Of a stretch of DNA of 61,289 nt, positions 34,225 to 43,118 are shown one piece after another (the stretch's first letter is position 1; each line of letters starts with the position of its first letter). The stretch is taken from the NCBI GenBank assembly GCA_012519495.1, contig JAAYQA010000054.1, positions 1-61,289 on the forward strand, in the 5' to 3' direction. The notes below the pieces were generated by a model. That model made no database searches and had not been told where the DNA came from. It saw nothing but the letters and a program-made list of their open reading frames with translations. The position numbers and the translations under genes were made by a program. The stretch is from Tissierellia bacterium. GTDB taxonomy: Bacteria; Bacillota; Clostridia; Tissierellales; Peptoniphilaceae.

Positions 34225-35856
34225 TCAACGGGAGCGCCGGCGTGTGCCGTAGCGCATAATGGCATCGGTTAAGGCCTGCAGGGTTTCCTGCGGCCGGTCG
34301 TCTGATCCGCCGCGCAATTGGATACCGATCAGTCCCTGTTCGTTCAGACGAAGGGCGATGGGGTCTTGCGGATGCAGCCAGCTGAGCGTGTGAGAGATCG
34401 CGTGGGTGTCAAAGGCGTGGCGGAAGTCGCGCGCCATGGCGGCCGCCCAGGAATTGCCGGGATACACGAGGGTTTCATCCAGCTGCACGGGTTCGCCGGC
34501 CGACAAGCCGGAGAGAATCGCGTAAAAACCGTGGCCGCTGATATCGAGCGAAGAGCGAAAGTCGGCATCGGTGTAATCGGTAAAGGCAAATACGATGCTT
34601 TGCTGCAGCCAGATTTGTGAGGCATTGTCCAATACCGTCTGAAAGAGGGCTGTTTGCAGGGCAAACGTGGTGTGATCCTCTCTTACATCAAAAACCAGCA
34701 CCAGCGGCTGCACGCGGCTGACACCGGGGCGTGTGCCCGATACGATACTGCCATGTTCGGTGTCGATACGGAAGGTGTCGCCATTGGGGTTCAGCTTGCT
34801 GTTTTGCATCAGCAACGCAGCATAGTCCAGGCGTTCTTCGGGTGTCTGTAAGTCGGCCACCTCCTGCCGGACGGCGGCGTATTCTTTGTAAAAGGGGGTA
34901 TACGGCGCTTCCTGTGCGGTGTTTCGGCCCCAGGTGTAAACCAAAAGAACAAGAAGCAGTAAAAAGATCCGCAGGCTGTTTTTCCCCAGATGTTCGGTGA
35001 AGCGAAATAGTTCCCGGACGGCCTGTACCGGGTTCAAAAACTGCAGAAAATCCTGCCCGAGGCCGGTAAAATACACGCCCATGCGTTCGTAACTGTCCTG
35101 CATGGAAGTTTTGGCCAGCAGGACCGCAATCACAAGCAGAGAAACAGCTATCACAGGAATGCCCCAGGTCCACCAGGCAGACAAACCGGTTTGCCGGATG
35201 CTTGCCGTGAGATTGATCAGCGATGGATAGGTAAAGTTCACCGGTCCGAAAGAGGTCGGTATGGCCCCGTACGGATTGGCGCCGAGCGTCAGCCCGAGCA
35301 GACCGAGTACAACAAACAGGACGAGGATCCGCATAAACTGCTCCATCATCAGCAGGCCGATTTTTCGGATGCGGAGGTCTTCATGCTGTGCCGGAAAAAA
35401 GTACAGCCCCAAAAGGATCACAAGCAGCAGCCGGTGATCGGCGGCCGTACCCGTGCGAAAATAGGGCAGCAAAAAAACAAAGCGGTACAAAATCACTTCC
35501 ATAACGGCCCAAAACCAGACGGGCATGCGCGGCCGGAAGTGCAGGCGCGTACATACCGCGCCCAATACGGCGCGCAAGAAAGCGGCCAATACCGCAATAC
35601 CCATGGCCTGCGGCAGACTGTTGGACAAAAGCGTGGCTACATGCCGGCCCAAAGGATCGGTGCCGAAACGCTCCAGTCGGTTCGGTGCAACCGGATGAAT
35701 CGATTCCACCGCCAGATTGCCTTCGTTCATTTGCAGGGCGGTACTGTACGGGGAAGCCATGGACGGCTGCAGCATCCAGAGCAGCGGGAAGAAGGCAAGG
35801 GCTGCCAGCAGGATCCATAAATAGGTTCGGCGTTTGGTTTTCTTCTCGTGTTCCAT
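34225..35856 (-). CDS. Polytopic membrane protein with OppC-like N-terminus
   Basis: 543 residues. Residues ~1-100 resemble the start of OppC/DppC peptide permeases, including the periplasmic RFGTDPLGRHVATLLSNSL motif (family: 'GTD.lGRDv.srl'). Several further helices follow, up to LGKNSLRIFLLLLVLLVYTW. The C-terminal ~230 residues are soluble and predicted outside. The usual OppC EAA loop is not evident and no OppB, ATPase or binding protein adjoins it. I read it as a permease-derived protein with a new role; function unknown. Confidence 0.55.
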   Translation of the reverse strand: MEHEKKTKRRTYLWILLAALAFFPLLWMLQPSMASPYSTALQMNEGNLAVESIHPVAPNRLERFGTDPLGRHVATLLSNSLPQAMGIAVLAAFLRAVLGAVCTRLHFRPRMPVWFWAVMEVILYRFVFLLPYFRTGTAADHRLLLVILLGLYFFPAQHEDLRIRKIGLLMMEQFMRILVLFVVLGLLGLTLGANPYGAIPTSFGPVNFTYPSLINLTASIRQTGLSAWWTWGIPVIAVSLLVIAVLLAKTSMQDSYERMGVYFTGLGQDFLQFLNPVQAVRELFRFTEHLGKNSLRIFLLLLVLLVYTWGRNTAQEAPYTPFYKEYAAVRQEVADLQTPEERLDYAALLMQNSKLNPNGDTFRIDTEHGSIVSGTRPGVSRVQPLVLVFDVREDHTTFALQTALFQTVLDNASQIWLQQSIVFAFTDYTDADFRSSLDISGHGFYAILSGLSAGEPVQLDETLVYPGNSWAAAMARDFRHAFDTHAISHTLSWLHPQDPIALRLNEQGLIGIQLRGGSDDRPQETLQALTDAIMRYGTRRRSR

Positions 35857-36025
35857 AGAACTCCTTTTCTGTCGGGTCAGATTCTGTTATCGTATTACCA
35901 GTATACCCGATCCGATGCGGATTCGCATATTCTTGTGAAAAAGACTTCCATTCCTTACATAACATGAAAGGATATCCGGTGAGAATCGGGTACAGATAAA
36001 CGAATACGAAAACAAAGGAGTTTTT

Positions 36026-36775
36026 ATGCGCATATTGATAACCAATGATGACGGGATTTTTGCCGACGGGATGCTAACCCTCGCGCGGGCACTCGAACAG
36101 GAACACGAGGTCCATATCGTGGCGCCGGATACGCAACGCAGCGCACAGAGCCACGCGATTACCATACTCGAACCCATGACCATTAAAAAACAGGCGATCC
36201 GGGGCATCAAAGGACCGGCCTACAGCGTGACCGGCACGCCGGCAGACTGTGTTCGCGTTGCGATTGAAGCGATCTCAACCGATGCGCCGTATGATCTGGT
36301 GGTGTCGGGCTTGAACTACGGGTTAAACGCAGGGATGGATGTTTTGTATTCCGGTACGGTATCGGCTGCAGTAGAAGCCAATTTGTACGGACTTCCGTCG
36401 ATTGCGGCATCCTGTGAGGTCATAGACGGCGCAGCGCAGTTTGTCCCCGCGGCAGAGGCGGTGAATGACTTTATCCGCCGAAACGGAGGGCAGCTTCTGG
36501 AGCACAAAATCCTTTTGAATATGAACTTCCCCTATGCGATGCAAAATGCGGCGCCGCTGCAGATTGCCGAGATCGGCGACCCGATTTTTGACACCTTTAC
36601 CCTGCAGGAGGACGGCGACGAAATGACGCTGATGGCCAAAGGACGAAAAGAGATTCAATTCGCCGAAAACACCGACCGCTACTATCTGGACCGGAATCTG
36701 CCCACGATTACGCCCATCCAGTACAATTTCACGCACAGAGACTGGATGGAGCGCTTAAAAAGTTGGAAAGCTTGA
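36026..36775 (+). CDS. surE: 5'/3'-nucleotidase SurE
   Basis: 249 residues. MRILITNDDGIFADGM contains the metal-binding Asp-Asp pair, and VAPDTQRSAQSHAIT and VSGLNYGLNAGMDVLYSGTV complete the active site. It dephosphorylates nucleoside monophosphates and some polyphosphate. AAAGGAG lies six bases before the ATG at 36026. The promoter region is shared divergently with the OppC-like gene. Confidence 0.95.
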   Translation: MRILITNDDGIFADGMLTLARALEQEHEVHIVAPDTQRSAQSHAITILEPMTIKKQAIRGIKGPAYSVTGTPADCVRVAIEAISTDAPYDLVVSGLNYGLNAGMDVLYSGTVSAAVEANLYGLPSIAASCEVIDGAAQFVPAAEAVNDFIRRNGGQLLEHKILLNMNFPYAMQNAAPLQIAEIGDPIFDTFTLQEDGDEMTLMAKGRKEIQFAENTDRYYLDRNLPTITPIQYNFTHRDWMERLKSWKA

Positions 36776-36801
36776 ACGGCACCCCCTGTTCGGAGTATAA
36801 T
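36772..36801 (+). promoter_or_regulatory. Promoter of the flavoprotein gene
   Basis: TTGAAC (36772-36777), 18 bases, TATAAT (36796-36801). The -35 box overlaps the surE stop codon. Confidence 0.6.
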
Positions 36802-36826
36802 GAAGTTTAGCTGATTTGGAGGAACT

Positions 36827-38035
36827 ATGTTTGATGCGCTGATACTCGGCGGGGGAGCTGCGGGTTTAGCCTGTGCGATACAGGCGGCCAAACGGGGCTT
36901 GTCGGTCTGTGTGCTGGAACGAAACGAGGTTTTCGGAAAGAAAATACGTGCCACGGGAAACGGGCGCTGCAATGTGTCGCATATCGACATGCAACCTTTT
37001 CATTATCATGGAGCGGGGCACGATTTTGTAAACCCTGCCTTGCAAGCGTGCAGCGAAACGGTCCTGGCAGACTTTTTTGCCACACTCGGGATGCCCCTGA
37101 CGGCTTTGGAAGACGGGCGCGTTTTTCCACATAGCCTGCAGGCAAAAACCGTGGTGCATGCGCTGACAAAAGGTGCACAGGAAGCAGGTGCCGAACTGGT
37201 GTCAAACGCATATTGCAAGCATGTGGAAAAAGAGACAGGCGGTTTTACCGCCACGCTGTTTGACAACCGGACCGTCCGCGCAAAAAAATGCGTTCTTGCC
37301 ACAGGCGGGGCCAGTATGAAAAAAAGCGGATCGGACGGCAACGGATACGCGTTGGCCGAACGCTTTTCCCATACGGTGAAAGACACCTTCCCCGGAATTG
37401 TGGCACTTCATTTGCAAGGCCGCATACACAAAGAGTTAGACGGCGTCAAAATACCCTCCAAACTTACGCTGACAATCGACGGACAAAAAATCCGGGAAGA
37501 CCGGGGCGACATTCTGTTCACATCGTATGGCTTATCGGGGCCGCCGGTGCTGCAGCAGAGCCGGCATGTGCTTTGGGCACTGAAAAACGGCCGGACCCCC
37601 GCGCTTTCTTTATGTCTTTTGAGAGAAGACTGGATGCATACCGAAAAACTCTACGCGTTTTTCAAAGCACACAAAAGCACCGCAGGCGATGCGCTGCGAC
37701 TGCTTTTGCACGACCGGATACCGGGCCCGTTCTTGCGGGATATCGGCCTGAAAGAGAATGTGCCGCTGGCCTCACTCCAGCACAGGGATCTGCAAAAACT
37801 GATTGCGGCCCTGCGCAGCTGGACTTTCCTGCCGAACGGCTCCCGGCCGCTGGAGCACGCCCAGGTGACCTGCGGCGGCGTAGATACCGATGAAATACAC
37901 GCGGAAACCATGGAGTCAAAACGGGTTCCCGGCCTGTATTGTATCGGAGAACTATTGGATGTAGACGGCGATTGCGGCGGTTATAATCTGCACTGGGCTT
38001 TCGCATCAGGCATATTATGCGCGAAAGCTCTATAG
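36827..38035 (+). CDS. HI0933/YhiN-family FAD-dependent oxidoreductase
   Basis: 402 residues. The FAD loop is ALILGGGAAGLACAIQAAKR, followed by GKKIRATGNGRCNVSH, which is diagnostic for the family. KCVLATGGASMKKSGSDGNG and the C-terminal GLYCIGELLDVDGDCGGYNLHWAFASG close the FAD site. Family members have been linked to bile-acid reduction (BaiN) and to flavin-linked reactions, but most have no known substrate. TTTGGAGGAAC precedes the ATG at 36827. It is 12 bases from the next gene. Confidence 0.88.
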   Translation: MFDALILGGGAAGLACAIQAAKRGLSVCVLERNEVFGKKIRATGNGRCNVSHIDMQPFHYHGAGHDFVNPALQACSETVLADFFATLGMPLTALEDGRVFPHSLQAKTVVHALTKGAQEAGAELVSNAYCKHVEKETGGFTATLFDNRTVRAKKCVLATGGASMKKSGSDGNGYALAERFSHTVKDTFPGIVALHLQGRIHKELDGVKIPSKLTLTIDGQKIREDRGDILFTSYGLSGPPVLQQSRHVLWALKNGRTPALSLCLLREDWMHTEKLYAFFKAHKSTAGDALRLLLHDRIPGPFLRDIGLKENVPLASLQHRDLQKLIAALRSWTFLPNGSRPLEHAQVTCGGVDTDEIHAETMESKRVPGLYCIGELLDVDGDCGGYNLHWAFASGILCAKAL

Positions 38036-38047
38036 GGAGGTGCGCCT

Positions 38048-39343
38048 TTGTTACAAATGAAAAAAGACCTGGATCAACGTTTCCGGGAAGGGAATCCGCT
38101 GCGTATCGGCGTAGTGGGAACGGGGAAAATGGGTGGTGCGCTGCTTTCCCAGCTGCGTGCCCTGCCGGGGATCCGTCCCGCCGTGGTGGTGAACCGTACG
38201 CCGCAAAGAGCGCTGGATGCGCTAATGCGCGCAGGGTACGAAAGCGACAGCTACAAAATGGCCGAAGGCCGCAAAAAAGCCCTGGCGGCGTATGAACAGG
38301 GAAAAATCATCGTCACAGACGACTATCATCTGGCACTGAGCCTTCCTCTGGAAGGGATCGTGGATGCCACGGGAAACCCCTCACTGGGAGCGGAATTAGC
38401 GGTTGCAACCATCGACGCCCATATGGATATTGTCATGCTGAATGTGGAAACCGATGCGGTGGTGGGTTCCATCCTGTTGGAAAAAGCCAAAAAGCAGGGT
38501 GTGATTTACACCGGTTCCGCAGGGGATGAACCCGGCGCCATTATGGAATTGTGCGCCACCGTGCTGGGCAACGGCTTTCGCCTGCTGGCCGTGGGAAAAG
38601 GAAAAAACAATCCGCTGAACCGCTACGCTACCAAAGCGCAGCTGGCGGAAGAAGCGGAAATGAAAGGGCTTCGGCCGGAGATGCTCGTAGGCTTTGTAGA
38701 CGGCACCAATACCATGATCGAAATGACTGCCGCAGGCAATGCCTTGGGTTTTGTACCCGATGTGCCGGGCTTGTACGGCCGCCGTTTAAGCGTGGCGGAT
38801 ATGCCTGCTTTTTACCGCACAAAAGACGACGGCGGGGAACTCAACCGCTACGGCATTGTGGACTATTCGTTTGGGATTGCACCGGGTGTCTATGCGATCG
38901 CCACAACCGATTCGCCCGATGTCAAGGAGATTATGCGCTATGTGAGCATGGGGAAAGGCCCGAACTATGTGTTTCACCGGCCGTTTCACTTAACCAGTCT
39001 GGAAACCCCCACATCCATCTACAAAGCGATCGTCTGCAAAGAGCCGACCGTTGCACCGGAAGCGGGGCAGTTCTGCGACACCGTGGCCATCGCCAAGCGC
39101 GCCATCAAAAAAGGGGAAGCCATCAGCGGCATCGGTTCCGACGATGTATACGGAACCATCGTAACACATGCAAGTCAGCAGGAAGACAAACTGCTCCCCA
39201 TCGCGCTGATCACCCCGGGCACCATTGCCGCAACGGACATACGAAAAGGGGAAGCCATGACCGGCTTCCATGTGGAACACACCGAACCGATGCTGATCCA
39301 CAAACTGCGGGAAGAACAGGATCAAAGTATCTTTACCCGGTAG
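38048..39343 (+). CDS. Homoserine-dehydrogenase-like oxidoreductase with SAF domain
   Basis: 431 residues. It starts with TTG at 38048, six bases after GGGAGGTG; an in-frame ATG is at 38057. The Rossmann loop is IGVVGTGKMGGALLSQL. A central region (AGDEPGAIMELCATVLGNG; GFVDGTNTMIEMTAAGNALG) matches NAD(P)-dependent proteins related to homoserine dehydrogenase. The last ~90 residues form an SAF domain (AIAKRAIKKGEAISGIGSDD; DIRKGEAMTG). The substrate is unknown. Probably co-transcribed with the flavoprotein. Confidence 0.7.
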   Translation: MLQMKKDLDQRFREGNPLRIGVVGTGKMGGALLSQLRALPGIRPAVVVNRTPQRALDALMRAGYESDSYKMAEGRKKALAAYEQGKIIVTDDYHLALSLPLEGIVDATGNPSLGAELAVATIDAHMDIVMLNVETDAVVGSILLEKAKKQGVIYTGSAGDEPGAIMELCATVLGNGFRLLAVGKGKNNPLNRYATKAQLAEEAEMKGLRPEMLVGFVDGTNTMIEMTAAGNALGFVPDVPGLYGRRLSVADMPAFYRTKDDGGELNRYGIVDYSFGIAPGVYAIATTDSPDVKEIMRYVSMGKGPNYVFHRPFHLTSLETPTSIYKAIVCKEPTVAPEAGQFCDTVAIAKRAIKKGEAISGIGSDDVYGTIVTHASQQEDKLLPIALITPGTIAATDIRKGEAMTGFHVEHTEPMLIHKLREEQDQSIFTR

Positions 39344-39379
39344 GAAACCGGCGTTTCCCCATCGAATAAACCGCATTCG

Positions 39380-39421
39380 CAACCCTGCTTCGTTTTGAGA
39401 GAAACGAGTCAGGGTTGTTTG
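39380..39421 (+). terminator. Terminator after the SAF-domain gene
   Basis: CAACCCTG pairs with CAGGGTTG, with CGTTT/AAACG nested inside, followed by TTTG. Confidence 0.7.
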
Positions 39422-39691
39422 CTATACATAAGGACAATTTTGCTGCCTTTGCACAGGAAAGATGGACAGAGTCTGTTTGATGAGGAACGAAAGAAGATTA
39501 GGAAATCAAGGGATACGATAAGAAATGGCAAAGGGAAGAGCTGGCTTTTTCATCCTTTTGCGTTTGGGTTGTCGTTCGGTCTTAATATACTCTTTTGCCT
39601 TTATCGAACGGTTCGACGCATTTTTCCCGTTGCAAACAGGGGAAACAAGTCCTGAAACCTGTATAAATGCGCAATACTATGCACTTTATTC
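39422..39691. other. AT-rich spacer before the ileS promoter
   Basis: I see no credible gene here. An 86-codon frame starting with TTG at 39395 runs through it but has no ribosome site and no protein-like pattern. Confidence 0.5.
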
Positions 39692-39721
39692 TTGACAAAT
39701 AGACGCCTGTTCGATTATAGT
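39692..39721 (+). promoter_or_regulatory. ileS promoter
   Basis: TTGACA (39692-39697), 18 bases, TATAGT (39716-39721). It precedes the T-box leader. Confidence 0.75.
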
Positions 39722-39734
39722 AAGGCATGTAGAC

Positions 39735-39950
39735 CAAAAACGAGGAGCAGAAGAGTACGGTGCAGGGGGCGTGCAGAGAGTGGAGTGGTTGGTGAAAACT
39801 CCAAGGAACCCGTGTCGGAAAATCGCCTGTGAGTTGGATTCTTCCCGTGTCGCGTGCGTTAACGTAAGCTGAGTTACGACTTTTGTCGTATAAACACGGG
39901 TGGTACCGCGAAACCGTTCATTTCGCCCCTGCAGAAGCAGGGGCTTTTTA
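39735..39950 (+). ncRNA. T-box riboswitch, isoleucine type
   Basis: The leader has the Stem I apical pattern AGAGAGTGGAG...GGTGAAAACTCC and a specifier region GGAAAATCGCCTGTGAG. Reading ATC at 39822-39824 as the specifier gives Ile, which fits ileS. The T-box bulge GGGTGGTACCGCG lies at 39898-39910. The terminator GCCCCTGC/GCAGGGGC with a T-run is at 39925-39949. Uncharged tRNA-Ile should stabilise the antiterminator and allow ileS transcription. Confidence 0.92.
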
Positions 39951-39967
39951 TTTGTCTGGAGGACCGT

Positions 39968-42900
39968 ATGCATTTTGAACAATTATCCAAAGAAAAAGCG
40001 TCCAAGCGCGAGCATGCCATTTCCGAATACTGGAACAGCATCAATCTTTTGAAACGCTCGGTAGAAACAAGAAAAGACGCAGAGCATTTTATCTTTTATG
40101 AAGGGCCGCCCACAGCCAACGGGAAACCCGGCATTCACCATGTTATTGCCCGCACGCTGAAGGACCTTACCTGCCGCTACAAGACCATGAAAGGCTATCG
40201 TGTAGAACGAAAAGGCGGTTGGGACACACACGGCCTTCCTGTGGAAATTGAAGTGGAAAAAGAACTGGGTCTGCACAATAAGCAGGATATCGAAGACTAC
40301 GGCGTGGAGGCATTTATTAAAAAATGCCGTGAGTCGGTGTTCCGCTACGAGAAATCCTGGCGCGATATGACCGAAAAGATCGCCTTTCTGATCGATATGG
40401 ACGATCCCTATATTACGATGGAAGACCGCTATATCGAATCGGTATGGCATATTCTGGACACCATGAACAAAGACGGTGCCATTTATGAGAGCCACAAGAT
40501 TCTGCCGTACTGCTCGCGCTGCGGTACGGGACTGGCCAGCCACGAAGTAGCCCAGGGTTATAAGGAAATCAAGTCGGAAACGGTGATCGCGAAGTTTAAG
40601 AAAAAAGACGAAGACGCCTATTTTCTTGCCTGGACGACGACGCCCTGGACCCTGCCGTCCAATGTGGCGCTGACCGTGCATCCGAAAGAAGAAATCGTCA
40701 AAGTGCGCCAAAATGATGAAGTGTATTATCTGGCAGCGGCCCTGGCCGACAAAGTTCTCGGTGAAGACTATGAAGTGATAGAACGCATGGCCGGAAAAGA
40801 GCTGGAGCATATGCAGTACGAGCCGCTCATGGACTTTATGAACGTGGAAGGCAATGCTTATTTTGTGACACTGGCGGATTATGTTACAGCAGAAGACGGT
40901 ACCGGCATCGTACACACCGCCCCCGCCTTCGGGGAAGACGACTATCAGAACGGGGTCAAATACGACCTCGCCTTTGTGCAGCCCGTCAATACGGAAGGAA
41001 AGTTTACCGAAACGCCCTGGAAAGACATGTTTGTTATGGATGCAGATCCTCTGATTGTGGATTGGTTGCGCCAGGAAGGCAAACTGTATTCCAAACAACG
41101 CATGGAACACAATTATCCGCACTGCTGGCGCTGTGATACCCCGCTTTTGTATTATGCGGCCCCGTCGTGGTATATCGAAATTACCCGCGTAAAAGAGCAG
41201 ATGATCGCGGAAAACCAAAAAGTCAACTGGTATCCGCCCTTCATGGGGGAAAAACGCTTCGGGAACTGGCTGGAGAATCTGAATGACTGGGCTATTTCGC
41301 GCTCGCGTTACTGGGGTACGCCGTTTCCCATGTGGCGCTGCAATGATTGCGGGAAGACCGAATCCATCGGATCCAAACAGGAACTGGTGGACCGTGCGAT
41401 CGAAGACATCGACCTGTCCATCGAGCTGCACCGCCCCTATGTAGACGAAGTGCATATCAAATGCCCGCATTGCGGGGGCGTGATGACCCGGGAAGAGGAT
41501 GTGATCGACGTCTGGTTTGACTCGGGTGCAATGCCTTTTGCCCAAAGACACTATCCGTTTGAACACAAGGACGATTTTGAAGAAAAGTATTTCCCCGCAG
41601 ACTTTATCTGCGAAGGGGTGGACCAAACCCGCGGCTGGTTCTATTCCTTGATGGCGATCTCCACCTATATGACCGGGCGCTCGCCGTATAAGTCGGTTTT
41701 AGTAAACGACCTCGTGCTGGACAAAGAAGGCAAGAAGATGAGCAAGAGCCGGGGCAATACCTTAGACCCGTTTGCGCTGATTGAAGAATACGGCGCCGAT
41801 GTAATCCGCTTTTACTCCCTGTATGTGTCCAATCCTTGGGTGCCGACCCGATTTGATGTCGACGGCCTGCGGGAGGTGGAATCCAAGTTCTTCCGCTCCT
41901 TTAGAAATGTATACAACTTCTTCTCTCTGTATGCCAATACGGAGACAGAAGATGCCTTTACCGAAGAAATTCCCTATGCGGACCGCCCGGAGATTGACCG
42001 CTGGATCCTGTCGCGGTATCACCATCTCATCGGGATGTATCACGAAGAGATGGACCGTTTTGAACTGACCAAAGTTGTGCGTGCCATAAACGACTTTGTG
42101 ATCGAAGATTTGTCCAACTGGTATATCCGCAGAAACCGCCGCCGCTTCTGGAAAGACGGCATGGACGATGACAAAAAAGCCGTGTACCAAACCACGCGTG
42201 AAATCCTGAGCGGTATTGCACAGCTGGTGGCACCCTTTACACCGTTTATCGCCGAAGAAATCTATCGCCATCTCACCGACGGTGAATCGGTTCATCTGAC
42301 CATCCTGCCCGAACCGCAGGAAGCGGCCTTGGAGGATGCGCTGGAAGAAAAAATGGATCTGGTCCGCCTGATAGTCACCCTGGGACGCGCCTCCCGGGAA
42401 GAAGCCAAGATCAAAGTGCGCCAGCCGCTGCAGGAGATCGTGGTAGACGGAAAATACGAAGCCATGCTCTCCGATCTGTCGGATCTGATTCAGGAAGAGC
42501 TGAATGTAAAAAATGTGCGCTTCTCCCAGGACCTTACCGCTTATATGAACTATTCGCTGAAGCCCGACTTCCGCGCGGCGGGTTCGGTATTGGGCAAGAA
42601 GATCCGTTCGTTCCAGAAGGCTTTGACAGAAGGTAACGCTAGGGAATTCCTGGATGAAATGGAAGAAAAAGGTTCTGTTACGATGGAACTGGACGGCGAG
42701 AAAACCGTCATTCTGCCGGAATACGTAGAAACGAAAGTATCGGCAAAAGAAGGTTTCAACGTTGCCATGGAAAACAAAGTGTCGCTGCTTTTGGATACCA
42801 CCTTAACCGACGAGCTGCTTGCAGAAGGCTATGCGCGCGAATTTGTATCCAAAGTGCAGCAAATGCGTAAAAACAACGACTATGAGGTGCAAGACACCAT

Positions 42901-43072
42901 TGTGACCGCTTTTGCGGCAGAAGACGATGTGGCAGAGGCTCTGCTGGCCCACGAAGACTTCATCCGGAAAGAAACCCTCACAACCGAACTGGTGCGAAAA
43001 GAGACACTGGAAGAAGAAGCGACCCCGCTCAACGACAAAGAAATCCGCATTGCACTGACACGAAACGAATAA
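39968..43072 (+). CDS. ileS: Isoleucyl-tRNA synthetase
   Basis: 1034 residues, the length of the longer bacterial/eukaryote-like IleRS type. The class I HIGH-equivalent is PPTANGKPGIHHV, and KMSKS is in GKKMSKSRGNTLDP. The editing domain holds AWTTTPWTLPSNVAL and GTGIVHTAPAFGEDDY; CRYWGTPFPMWRC-type zinc cysteines are visible near residues 440-520. The long C-terminal domain (to ALTRNE) fits this type. GGAGGACCGT precedes the ATG. Controlled by the upstream T-box. Confidence 0.96.
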   Translation: MHFEQLSKEKASKREHAISEYWNSINLLKRSVETRKDAEHFIFYEGPPTANGKPGIHHVIARTLKDLTCRYKTMKGYRVERKGGWDTHGLPVEIEVEKELGLHNKQDIEDYGVEAFIKKCRESVFRYEKSWRDMTEKIAFLIDMDDPYITMEDRYIESVWHILDTMNKDGAIYESHKILPYCSRCGTGLASHEVAQGYKEIKSETVIAKFKKKDEDAYFLAWTTTPWTLPSNVALTVHPKEEIVKVRQNDEVYYLAAALADKVLGEDYEVIERMAGKELEHMQYEPLMDFMNVEGNAYFVTLADYVTAEDGTGIVHTAPAFGEDDYQNGVKYDLAFVQPVNTEGKFTETPWKDMFVMDADPLIVDWLRQEGKLYSKQRMEHNYPHCWRCDTPLLYYAAPSWYIEITRVKEQMIAENQKVNWYPPFMGEKRFGNWLENLNDWAISRSRYWGTPFPMWRCNDCGKTESIGSKQELVDRAIEDIDLSIELHRPYVDEVHIKCPHCGGVMTREEDVIDVWFDSGAMPFAQRHYPFEHKDDFEEKYFPADFICEGVDQTRGWFYSLMAISTYMTGRSPYKSVLVNDLVLDKEGKKMSKSRGNTLDPFALIEEYGADVIRFYSLYVSNPWVPTRFDVDGLREVESKFFRSFRNVYNFFSLYANTETEDAFTEEIPYADRPEIDRWILSRYHHLIGMYHEEMDRFELTKVVRAINDFVIEDLSNWYIRRNRRRFWKDGMDDDKKAVYQTTREILSGIAQLVAPFTPFIAEEIYRHLTDGESVHLTILPEPQEAALEDALEEKMDLVRLIVTLGRASREEAKIKVRQPLQEIVVDGKYEAMLSDLSDLIQEELNVKNVRFSQDLTAYMNYSLKPDFRAAGSVLGKKIRSFQKALTEGNAREFLDEMEEKGSVTMELDGEKTVILPEYVETKVSAKEGFNVAMENKVSLLLDTTLTDELLAEGYAREFVSKVQQMRKNNDYEVQDTIVTAFAAEDDVAEALLAHEDFIRKETLTTELVRKETLEEEATPLNDKEIRIALTRNE

Positions 43073-43081
43073 ACCAAAAAA

Positions 43082-43114
43082 CATCCCTGCCGTTTGGCGG
43101 GGATGCTTTTGTTT
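43082..43114. terminator. Bidirectional terminator between ileS and the membrane-protein gene
   Basis: CATCCCTGCC pairs with GGCGGGGATG over a four-base loop; T-rich sequence follows on the plus strand and A-rich sequence precedes it. Confidence 0.85.
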
Positions 43115-43118
43115 TTGG

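Noticed and set aside
39395..39655. 86-codon frame in the spacer before ileS
   Set aside because: It starts with TTG within a terminator hairpin and has no ribosome site.
39983..41626. 547-codon open frame antisense to ileS
   Set aside because: It is the mirror of a strongly conserved synthetase gene, has no ribosome site, and is rich in His/Phe/Val as expected for a shadow frame.
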